Assembly: GCA_012744295.1 (NCBI GenBank)
Contig: JAAYIB010000053.1
Span: forward strand, 1-7,367
From: Acholeplasmataceae bacterium
GTDB taxonomy: Bacteria > Bacillota > Negativicutes > Acidaminococcales > Acidaminococcaceae
Reading direction: 5' to 3'
DNA: 7,367 bases
Numbering within the stretch: the first letter of the stretch is position 1; the number at the start of each line of letters is the position of its first letter. This document shows positions 1 to 6,174 of this stretch, piece after piece. The translations under genes and the position numbers were made by a program. The notes below the pieces were generated by a model that had not been told where the DNA came from, searched no databases, and was given only the letters and a program-made list of their open reading frames with translations.

Positions 1-1798
1 AGAGAGATGTCTCAAAATTGTTGATGCAACCTGCCCCGATGTGCTTAACGCTCAAAAACAGGTTTGCACTTTGGCAGAACAAGGTTATTTGCCTGTCATC
101 ATCGGCGAACACAGACATCCTGAAGTGCAAAGCATTCTGGCCTGGGCGGGACAGAACGGTTTGGTCGTGGAAAACGAAGCTGACATCGCAAATGTACATT
201 ATGCTGAAAAATATGGGGTGGTTGTTCAAACAACCTTTGAAATCGACAGATTTGAAGAGCTGCTCGCATTACTTCAGAAAGAGCGGCCCGGCCATTACGA
301 GATCAGGAAAACAATCTGCAGGGCAACCGCAGAACGTCAGCAAGCTGCCGTGAAACTTGCGAAACAAGCGGACGCGATAATCGTCATAGGCGGTTATAAC
401 AGTGCCAATACTCGGCATTTATACGATATAGTCAGCAAAACCTGCAATAAATGTTATCATGTTGAAACACCCTCGGAAATTTCCTCAGAAATGCTCAGGG
501 GTTGTGAAATAATAGGAATTACAGCCGGAGCTTCTACTCCCGACTGGCTAATTAAGGAGGCAGTGCTTAAGATGGAAAACCTGGAAACAATGGAAAACTT
601 GCTGGAGAAGGAAACAATACACCTTCACATCGGCATGACGGTGGAAGCCACGGTTGTCGCCGTAACAAAGGAGGAAGTAATAGTCGATATCGGCTACCAA
701 AGAGAGGGAAGGATACCTTTCGCCCAGTGGGGTCATGACGCGGACAAGGAAAGCGTTCTTAAAGAAGTTCAAATCGGAGATAAGGTTACTGCCAAGGTTG
801 TCGCAAGCGAAAATCAGGACGGATTTGTTGAGTTGTCAAAGTTAAAGGCAGAAGCCGAGAAGGCATGGGAGCTATTAAAGCAAGAGATAACGGAAAAAAA
901 GGCGTTAGAAGTAACCGGTCTCTCTGCAGTTAAAGGCGGTCTGACTGTTAAGACAGAAGGCCTGGTAGGGTTTATACCTGCTTCACATTTGAGCCTAAGG
1001 CGTGTTGACGATATTGCTGCCTTTGTCGGCCAGCAGTTCCAAGCGGAAATAATCGAAGTCGATCCTGCCAAGAAGAGACTTGTCCTATCACGCAGAAATC
1101 TGTTAAAAGCGGAAAAGGAAGAAGCAGACAAGCTTTACTGGGAAGAGAGAACAGCAAGGGCTCAGGGCGAAAAGGAAGCGAGACTGGCCGCCCAGCAGGC
1201 AACTTTTGAGAGTTTACAGGAAGGCTCGACTGCTAAGGGCGTCGTCAGAAAAATTGTCGACTTTGGGTTGTTTGTGGAGCTTGGCACAGGAGTTCAGGGT
1301 CTTGTTCATATTTCCGAGGCATCCTGGGAAAAAGGCAAAAAACTCGAGGAGTTGTTCCAAGTCGGCGATGAGATTGATGTATTTGTTAAGAAAATTGATA
1401 ACGAACAAAAGAGAATCTCTTTAAGTGTTAAAATGCTGACTGAAGACCCATGGGTAAAAGCTGTTTCAGAACTGCAGGAAGGCGATGTGACCGAAGGTAA
1501 GGTTGAGAAATTTCTTCCTTTCGGAGCGCTTGTAAAAATTGCACCAAATCTCGAAGGGCTGGTTCATGTTTCGGAAATAGCAGAAACAAGAGTTGCAAAA
1601 CCGGAAGATGTTCTGACTCTCGGCCAAACGGTCAGAGTAAAAGTTCTTAAGATTGAAAGGAAAAGCAAAAAGCTCAGCCTTAGTATCAATAAGGCCAGCC
1701 AAGAAGAAGCAAAGGCTGAATATGCCGCTTTCTTAAACGATAAGCCGGAATTATCGGTTGACCTTGCCGAAAAATTGACAGTAACGAAGTCGGAGTAA
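1..1798 (+). CDS. ispH/rpsA: IspH-ribosomal protein S1 fusion, 5'-truncated
   Basis: The reading frame is open from base 2 (base 1 ends the preceding codon), giving 598 visible residues; the true start lies upstream. The first ~190 residues are the C-terminal two thirds of 4-hydroxy-3-methylbut-2-enyl diphosphate reductase, the 4Fe-4S enzyme that makes IPP and DMAPP in the last MEP-pathway step. Visible landmarks are VDATCP (second cluster cysteine, C11), HPE (39-41), QTT (76-78), the third cluster cysteine C106, NSAN (133-136) and TAGAS (174-178). The first cysteine is outside the window. After a short linker come four S1 RNA-binding folds at about 209-283, 301-368, 403-480 and 489-565. The last two are the most canonical (GLVHISE, GLVHVSE). 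The fusion is known in Clostridia and Negativicutes; four S1 domains match the Gram-positive type rather than the six-domain E. coli S1. An acidic, lysine-rich linker (about 370-400) separates S1 domains 2 and 3. The middle serine of the E. coli SSN diphosphate-binding motif is Ala here. fni follows after 19 bases. Confidence 0.95.
   Translation, partial: ERCLKIVDATCPDVLNAQKQVCTLAEQGYLPVIIGEHRHPEVQSILAWAGQNGLVVENEADIANVHYAEKYGVVVQTTFEIDRFEELLALLQKERPGHYEIRKTICRATAERQQAAVKLAKQADAIIVIGGYNSANTRHLYDIVSKTCNKCYHVETPSEISSEMLRGCEIIGITAGASTPDWLIKEAVLKMENLETMENLLEKETIHLHIGMTVEATVVAVTKEEVIVDIGYQREGRIPFAQWGHDADKESVLKEVQIGDKVTAKVVASENQDGFVELSKLKAEAEKAWELLKQEITEKKALEVTGLSAVKGGLTVKTEGLVGFIPASHLSLRRVDDIAAFVGQQFQAEIIEVDPAKKRLVLSRRNLLKAEKEEADKLYWEERTARAQGEKEARLAAQQATFESLQEGSTAKGVVRKIVDFGLFVELGTGVQGLVHISEASWEKGKKLEELFQVGDEIDVFVKKIDNEQKRISLSVKMLTEDPWVKAVSELQEGDVTEGKVEKFLPFGALVKIAPNLEGLVHVSEIAETRVAKPEDVLTLGQTVRVKVLKIERKSKKLSLSINKASQEEAKAEYAAFLNDKPELSVDLAEKLTVTKSE
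554..574 (+). promoter_or_regulatory. Possible internal ribosome binding site and ATG for stand-alone S1
   Basis: AAGGAGG at 554-560 is a near-perfect Shine-Dalgarno sequence. It is followed 11 bases later by an in-frame ATG (572-574), precisely where the IspH fold ends and the linker to the first S1 domain begins. Initiation there would make a separate four-domain S1 protein of 408 residues. The spacing is a little long, and a GTG at 563 is too close to be used. The bases also encode ordinary residues of the fusion (K-E-A), so chance cannot be excluded. Internal initiation is inference. Confidence 0.4.
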
Positions 1799-1817
1799 GC
1801 TTGTAAAGGAGATCGAA

Positions 1818-2876
1818 ATGTCTCGTGAAAAACGCAAGGCAGAACATATTCTATTAGGTTCGGTTCTTCCGCCGGGGCCACTTGCGAGCGGCTTTGACGA
1901 CGTCAGCCTAATGCATGATTGTATGCCTGACCTCGGACTTAAAGACGTCAGTATCGCTACGGCCGTAGCCGGATTAAAGCTGATGAATCCCTTAATAATC
2001 AACGCCATAACGGGTGGTTCTTACCTTTCTACAGATTTGAACAGACAAATTGCCGGGCTTGCCGCTGCATCCGGCTGTGCGATGGCTGTCGGCTCGCAGT
2101 ACGGCGCAGTCAGGCGTGACCAAAATATCGAGAGCTTTAAGGTAGTTCGTAAATTCAACCCACGAGGAATTGTTTTTGCAAACATGAGCGCAAAGTCTGC
2201 ACCTGAAGAAATGCGCAGAGCGGTTGAGATGCTCGAAGCTGACGCATTGCAGATCCATCTTAACGTGGCACAGGAAATTGTTATGCCGGAGGGCGACAGG
2301 GATTTTTCCGGATATCTGAAAAATATTGAAGCTGTATGCCAAAATTCAAGTGTTCCTGTAATTGTAAAAGAAACAGGCTGCGGTATTTGTGCAAAGAGAA
2401 TGGCGCAGTTGATTGATGTCGGCGTCAAGCTTATTGATATCGGGGGAGCCGGCGGAACAAACTTTTTGGCCATAGAAGCCGCGCGCCGCAGCGACCGGGT
2501 TTTTGATGAAATTTTAGGGTGGGGCATACCGACTGTTATAACGATCCTCGAAACCCGTTTGCTAAAAGAAGGAGCGTCAGAGGTTATTGCCTCGGGCGGC
2601 ATTGCATCCGGACTTGATATGGCAAAGGCCCTGGCGCTCGGAGCGTCTGCCGTCGGCATGGCAGGCTGCATCCTTCGGAAAATATTAGAGCAAGGATTCG
2701 GGGCTGCTCTTGAAGAAATAAAGTCAGAACTTGAACTTTTACGCAATATTATGTTGTTGACCGGTGCCAGCCGTGTTAGCGAACTTAAAAAAGTCCCCTT
2801 GCTTTTTAAGGGAGAAACTTATCAGCAGCTGGCGTGTCGCGGACATGATCTGCGCACACTTGCCCAACGAAGATAG
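1818..2876 (+). CDS. fni: Type 2 isopentenyl-diphosphate delta-isomerase (FMN-dependent)
   Basis: The 352-residue protein interconverts IPP and DMAPP in the cytoplasm using reduced FMN; it is unrelated to the metal-dependent type 1 isomerase. Length matches the family (about 330-360). Motifs in order: RKAEH (6-10), substrate-binding N-terminus; NPLIINAITGG (57-67); AVGSQ (90-94); IHLNVAQE (146-153), whose H147, N149 and Q152 match the active-site His, Asn and Gln of characterised enzymes; KETG (184-187); GGAGGTNF (209-216) and SGGI (259-262), glycine-rich phosphate/FMN-binding loops of the TIM barrel. The start is supported by AAAGGAG at 1805-1811, six bases before the ATG. It lies 19 bases after ispH-rpsA, probably in the same transcript, and a terminator follows. 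Next to IspH, which already yields both isomers, its role would be to balance the IPP:DMAPP ratio. Confidence 0.96.
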   Translation: MSREKRKAEHILLGSVLPPGPLASGFDDVSLMHDCMPDLGLKDVSIATAVAGLKLMNPLIINAITGGSYLSTDLNRQIAGLAAASGCAMAVGSQYGAVRRDQNIESFKVVRKFNPRGIVFANMSAKSAPEEMRRAVEMLEADALQIHLNVAQEIVMPEGDRDFSGYLKNIEAVCQNSSVPVIVKETGCGICAKRMAQLIDVGVKLIDIGGAGGTNFLAIEAARRSDRVFDEILGWGIPTVITILETRLLKEGASEVIASGGIASGLDMAKALALGASAVGMAGCILRKILEQGFGAALEEIKSELELLRNIMLLTGASRVSELKKVPLLFKGETYQQLACRGHDLRTLAQRR

Positions 2877-2887
2877 CTTTTTTGTGA

Positions 2888-2922
2888 CAGGGGGAGCATT
2901 TGCTCCTCTTGTTTTGTCTTTT
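2888..2922 (+). terminator. Rho-independent terminator after fni
   Basis: The arms 2888-2897 and 2902-2911 pair over 10 bp (two G-U wobbles) around the 4-base loop ATTT. The T-rich tail TTTTGTCTTTT (2912-2922) follows at once. It begins 11 bases after the fni stop and should end the ispH-rpsA-fni transcript. On the minus strand there is no comparable T-tract after the hairpin, so it looks one-directional. Confidence 0.85.
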
Positions 2923-2943
2923 AACCAGCTTATATGTTATAAT
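2914..2943 (+). promoter_or_regulatory. Sigma-A type promoter with extended -10
   Basis: TGTTATAAT (2935-2943) is a perfect extended -10 element (TG-n-TATAAT). TTGTCT (2914-2919) is a 4-of-6 match to TTGACA at 18-bp spacing and lies inside the T-tract of the preceding terminator. Transcription would start near 2950, giving a leader of about 35-40 bases before the DUF512 gene. It is the only convincing promoter in the window, so it probably drives DUF512-cobO-der-plsY-gpsA. Confidence 0.75.
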
Positions 2944-2986
2944 TACAATATTAAATTCAAAAGAAGTCAGAACCGGAGAAGAATAA

Positions 2987-4279
2987 ATGAATGGAACAAT
3001 TTCGGCAGTTCGGCGACACAGCACTGCCGCAGCGCACGGAATAGAACCAATGGATAAGCTGCTTGCCGTTAACGGAAAGGTTCCTGCTGACATCGTCGAA
3101 CTAAGCTATCTGCTTGCCGAGGAATCAATCGAGCTCGTTGTCGAAGATTCTGCCGGCGTGAAAAGAAACATAGTAATAAAGAAAGCCCTTGATGAAGACC
3201 TGGGTCTGGAGTTTGAAACGGCCGTTTTTGACGGAGTCAGGCAATGCCACAACAATTGCGTATTCTGTTTCGTTGAGCAAATGCTGCCGAACATGCGTAA
3301 AAGTCTTTATGAAAGAGACGATGACTACCGGCTCTCGTTTCTGTATGGAAATTTTCTAACACTGACAAATCTGCAGGATGAAGATTATGAACGTATTATT
3401 AAGTCCCACCTGTCACCACTTTATGTATCAGTCCATGCTACGGACCCGGCGATAAGACAAGCAATGATGAACAATCGTAAGGCAGGGGAGATTTTAAAGA
3501 ATATCCACAGGCTTATTGAAAACGGTATCCGCATCCATACACAGATTGTTCTTTGCCCGGGTTACAACGACGGACCGGTGTTGGAAAAAACATTTGACGA
3601 TCTTTTTGCGCTATATCCAAATATTGAAACCATGGCCGTGGTTCCCGTCGGACTGACGAAGAACCGTGCGCATTTGCCCAAGCTGCGACTTTTTTCTTCT
3701 GATGAAGCGAAGGATGTTGTCAAGCAAGTGGAAATGCTGCAGACAACGTGCCGCGTGAAAACCGGCAGAAGTTTCATCTATCTGGGTGATGAATTTTATC
3801 TGAATGCCGGTCTCCCTTTGCCGCCAACCGAGCAATACGACGGTTTCCCACAGCTTGAGAACGGCATAGGCTTAAGCAGGAATTTTCTTGACGAATGGGC
3901 AAAGACCACTTTGGACAGCACTTACCGCTTTAAGGGTAAAAGTATTTTGCTGCCGGTCGGGGAGGCTGCATTCAAGCTGATTGACCCGCTAGTTGCCGCT
4001 TTTAATGCCGAGTACGGCACCTGCCATAAAGTGGTGCCGGTTATCAATCATTTCTTTGGAAATACAATCAATGTCACCGGTCTTCTAACCGGCAGGGACA
4101 TCTTGCATGCGCTTTCTGCCTTTAATGGCTATGAGCGCGTCATACTGCCAGGGATAACCTTGAACAAGGATTACCTGTTTCTGGATGATATGAGCTTTGG
4201 CAAATTCAAGGAAGCTTATCAGGGCATTGTCGAAGTTGCTGCCGATGCTGCCAGCTTAAAATTGCTGCTGGCTAATTAA
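2987..4279 (+). CDS. DUF512 family protein: PDZ-like domain plus radical-SAM-like iron-sulfur domain
   Basis: This 430-residue protein belongs to a conserved family of unknown function (DUF512; cyanobacterial members are annotated as putative Fe-S oxidoreductases). Residues 1-60 look like a PDZ-type module (GTISAV, then GIEPMDKLLAVNGK). Residues 80-94 hold C87-x3-C91-x2-C94, the radical-SAM cluster motif, in the context CHNNCVFCFVEQ. The family blocks DDDYRLSFLYGN (111-122), YVSVHATDP and IVLCPGYNDG follow. The C-terminal DUF512 region (about 215-420) carries FFGNTINVTGLLTGRD and a late FLDDMSF. No signal peptide or membrane segment is visible, so it is probably cytoplasmic. GGAG at 2975-2978, 8 bases before the ATG, fixes the start; another ATG at 2991 is out of frame. 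It is the first gene after the promoter. Its recurring closeness to der in Firmicutes suggests, but does not show, a link to ribosome or RNA metabolism. Confidence 0.9.
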   Translation: MNGTISAVRRHSTAAAHGIEPMDKLLAVNGKVPADIVELSYLLAEESIELVVEDSAGVKRNIVIKKALDEDLGLEFETAVFDGVRQCHNNCVFCFVEQMLPNMRKSLYERDDDYRLSFLYGNFLTLTNLQDEDYERIIKSHLSPLYVSVHATDPAIRQAMMNNRKAGEILKNIHRLIENGIRIHTQIVLCPGYNDGPVLEKTFDDLFALYPNIETMAVVPVGLTKNRAHLPKLRLFSSDEAKDVVKQVEMLQTTCRVKTGRSFIYLGDEFYLNAGLPLPPTEQYDGFPQLENGIGLSRNFLDEWAKTTLDSTYRFKGKSILLPVGEAAFKLIDPLVAAFNAEYGTCHKVVPVINHFFGNTINVTGLLTGRDILHALSAFNGYERVILPGITLNKDYLFLDDMSFGKFKEAYQGIVEVAADAASLKLLLAN

Positions 4280-4297
4280 GGGAGGGGTATGCTAATG
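4280..4297 (+). promoter_or_regulatory. Ribosome binding site that decides the cobO start
   Basis: GGGAGGGG (4280-4287) precedes two in-frame ATGs, at 4289 and 4295. From GGAGG (4281-4285) the first is only 3 bases away, too close for normal initiation. The second is 9 bases away. I therefore favour 4295; 4289 would add only Met-Leu. Confidence 0.65.
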
Positions 4298-4819
4298 AAA
4301 GGTTATGGCTTACTGCAGGTTTACACAGGCAACGGCAAAGGCAAGACAACGGCAGCATTGGGTGTGGCACTTCGTGCATGCGGGCACGGCGCCAAAACAC
4401 TTGTGCTGCAATTCATGAAGGATGATCCCGGCTACGGCGAATATAAGGCCGCAGGATATTTGCCCGGTTTTGAAGTCAGACAGATAGGCCGTGATTGTTT
4501 TGTTGATTTTGCAAACCCCGATCCCATAGATCTTGCGATGGTTCAGGATGGCTGGGAAATTGCAAAGCGCGCCTTGCTCGAGCAAAAATATGACTTGTTG
4601 ATTCTTGATGAATTGAACATAGCACTGGCTCATAACATGCTGCCGGTGGAAGAAGTTGTGAGGTTTTTAAAAGACAACAAGGGCAGGACGGAAGTAATCG
4701 CGACCGGTCGCTATGCCCCCGCCCCCCTGATTGAGGCAGCGGACCTTGTGACCGAAATGCAGGAAGTTAAACATTATTTTTTTGCGGGAATACATTCCCG
4801 AGACGGAATTGATCATTGA
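4295..4819 (+). CDS. cobO: Corrinoid adenosyltransferase, CobO/BtuR type (cob(I)yrinic acid a,c-diamide adenosyltransferase)
   Basis: The 174-residue cytoplasmic enzyme transfers the adenosyl group of ATP to reduced cobalt in corrinoids, producing coenzyme B12 forms. Residues 12-19 form the P-loop GNGKGKTT, the variant typical of this family, preceded by the usual QVYT strand. Next come VLQFMK, the Walker-B-like strand LLILDELNIA, and the C-terminal signature ATGR-AP-LIEAADLVTEM followed by VKHYF and the GI-SRDGI ending. Length fits CobO/BtuR (about 170-200) and excludes the unrelated PduO and EutT types. It lies 15 bases after the DUF512 gene and 15 before der, so it is almost certainly cotranscribed with both. 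No other cobalamin gene is in the window, so it more likely serves salvage or general cofactor supply than a local biosynthetic cluster. An alternative start at 4289 adds two residues. Confidence 0.92.
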   Translation: MKGYGLLQVYTGNGKGKTTAALGVALRACGHGAKTLVLQFMKDDPGYGEYKAAGYLPGFEVRQIGRDCFVDFANPDPIDLAMVQDGWEIAKRALLEQKYDLLILDELNIALAHNMLPVEEVVRFLKDNKGRTEVIATGRYAPAPLIEAADLVTEMQEVKHYFFAGIHSRDGIDH

Positions 4820-4834
4820 GAGTGAGGACATAAA

Positions 4835-6163
4835 ATGAGTAAACCTATAGTCGCAATTGTGGGGAGACCCAACGTCGGCAAATCAACATTATTCAACATA
4901 TTTGCCAACAGCAGGATTTCAATCGTCGAAAATACTCCGGGAGTCACGCGAGACCGACTTTATGCTAACGCGGAATGGCTTGACAGAGAGTTCGTGATGG
5001 TTGATACAGGTGGCATTGAACTGATGAGCACTGACGAAATTGCGGTTTCTATACGCCAACAGGCGCAGATTGCAATTGCCGAAGCGGACGTCATTTTGTT
5101 TGTCTGTGACGCCAGGACCGGTATTACCAACGAGGATGCCGAGGTGGCCAAGCTGCTTCGCAGTTCAAGAAAACCGGTTGTGTTAGCGGTCAATAAGGCT
5201 GACTCGCCCAAACAGGAAATGGATATTTATGAGTTTTACAATCTGGGCATCGGCGAACCGATTCCAATTTCCGCCGCAAACCACCTTAATCTCGGAGATT
5301 TGCTGGATACTGTTGTCGAAATGTTTCCGCAGTCAGAGCTTGAAGGCGAATTTGGCGCCAATGATGAAATAAAGGTTGCGATTATCGGCCGCCCCAATGT
5401 CGGCAAGTCATCAATCTTCAACTCCCTTGTCGGCAAGGAACGCTCAATTGTCAGCAATGTTGCCGGCACAACAAGGGATGCCATCGACACACCTGTGACA
5501 AGGGACGGAATCAGCTTCCTTTTCATCGATACCGCCGGCATGCGAAGAAAGGCGCGCATCGACGAGCCTATTGAGAAATACAGCATTATCAGGTCACTAA
5601 GAGCTGTTGACCGCTCTGACGTTGTGCTCATGGTGCTCGATGCAGCCGAAGGCGTTACAGAACAGGACAAGAAAATTGCAGGTTATGCCCATGAAGCGGG
5701 GAAAGGCGTCATTCTTGTCGTGAACAAGTGGGACTTGTATGAAAAGGACAATACTTCCACCTTGCGTTTTACCGAAATGCTGCGCAAGGAACTGATCTTT
5801 ATGCAGTATGCACCGGTAGTATATGTATCCGCCCTAACTTCCCAGCGCATTCATCGTTTGCCCGAAGTAATCAACTATGTGGCTGAGCAGAATGCAATGC
5901 GTGTGTCAACAAGCATACTGAACCAGGTCGTCAATGATGCAATCGCCATCAATCCGCCGCCTTCAGACAAGGGCAAGCGACTGAAGATACTATATACTAC
6001 GCAGGTTAAAATTAAGCCGCCGACTTTTGTTATTTTTGCAAATGACCCGGAAATCATGCATTTCTCATATCAGCGTTTTATTGAAAACAAACTGCGAGAG
6101 GCTTTTGGATTTGAAGGTTCGCCCCTGCAAATAATAATTCGCGGTAAAAACGAAGAAGAGTAG
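4835..6163 (+). CDS. der: Ribosome biogenesis GTPase Der (EngA)
   Basis: The 442-residue protein has the diagnostic tandem GTPase domains plus a C-terminal KH-like domain; Der acts in late 50S subunit assembly and is usually essential. Domain 1: GRPNVGKST (10-18), GVTRDR (36-41), DTGG (57-60), NKAD (120-123). Domain 2: GRPNVGKSS (185-193), GTTRD (211-215), DTAG (232-235), NKWD (297-300). The KH-like part runs from about 355 to the end and includes the conserved IKPPTFVIFAND and the IENKLREAFGFEGSP segment. All nucleotide-binding motifs are intact. After the first domain's G5 SA the sequence is ANHLNLGDLLD, lacking the glycine usually seen shortly after SA, probably lineage variation. GAGG at 4824-4827, seven bases upstream, supports the ATG. 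Gaps of 15 bases before and 11 after place it within the operon. Confidence 0.98.
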   Translation: MSKPIVAIVGRPNVGKSTLFNIFANSRISIVENTPGVTRDRLYANAEWLDREFVMVDTGGIELMSTDEIAVSIRQQAQIAIAEADVILFVCDARTGITNEDAEVAKLLRSSRKPVVLAVNKADSPKQEMDIYEFYNLGIGEPIPISAANHLNLGDLLDTVVEMFPQSELEGEFGANDEIKVAIIGRPNVGKSSIFNSLVGKERSIVSNVAGTTRDAIDTPVTRDGISFLFIDTAGMRRKARIDEPIEKYSIIRSLRAVDRSDVVLMVLDAAEGVTEQDKKIAGYAHEAGKGVILVVNKWDLYEKDNTSTLRFTEMLRKELIFMQYAPVVYVSALTSQRIHRLPEVINYVAEQNAMRVSTSILNQVVNDAIAINPPPSDKGKRLKILYTTQVKIKPPTFVIFANDPEIMHFSYQRFIENKLREAFGFEGSPLQIIIRGKNEEE

Positions 6164-6174
6164 AGGTAACTGCA

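Noticed and set aside
667..674. Second strong Shine-Dalgarno match AAAGGAGG inside the first S1 domain.
   Set aside because: No ATG, GTG or TTG in a usable frame follows at normal distance; it simply encodes K-E-E residues.
2021..2746. Long minus-strand open frame (241 codons) opposite fni.
   Set aside because: It is the antisense shadow of a clearly identified gene, has no ribosome binding site or recognisable motifs, and its composition is biased as expected for a shadow frame.
2784..2810. AT-rich inverted repeat CTTAAAAA / TTTTTAAG with an 11-base loop near the fni 3' end.
   Set aside because: It lies within fni codons, is weak (mostly A-T pairs) and has no U-tract; the real terminator is at 2888.
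2944..2949. TACAAT as an alternative -10 element.
   Set aside because: It lacks a TG extension and any good -35 at suitable spacing; TGTTATAAT just upstream is far stronger.
2764..3057. Plus-strand open frame bridging the fni end and the DUF512 start.
   Set aside because: It overlaps two well-supported genes in another frame and crosses the terminator and promoter; the translated sequence has no recognisable features.
4777..4800. Inverted repeat CGGGAA-TACA-TTCCCG next to a run of seven Ts near the end of cobO, resembling a terminator.
   Set aside because: The T-run lies before the hairpin on the + strand and there is no T-tract after it on either strand. It is also inside cobO coding sequence, with der only 35 bases downstream.
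4860..5440. Near-repeat of the GRPNVGKS coding segment, about 525 bases apart.
   Set aside because: These are the paired G1 motifs of the two GTPase domains of Der, an ancient intragenic duplication and not a mobile or recent repeat.
5236..5670. Minus-strand open frame of 144 codons opposite der.
   Set aside because: It is antisense to the conserved GTPase domains, is Ser-rich as shadow frames often are, and has no supporting motif.
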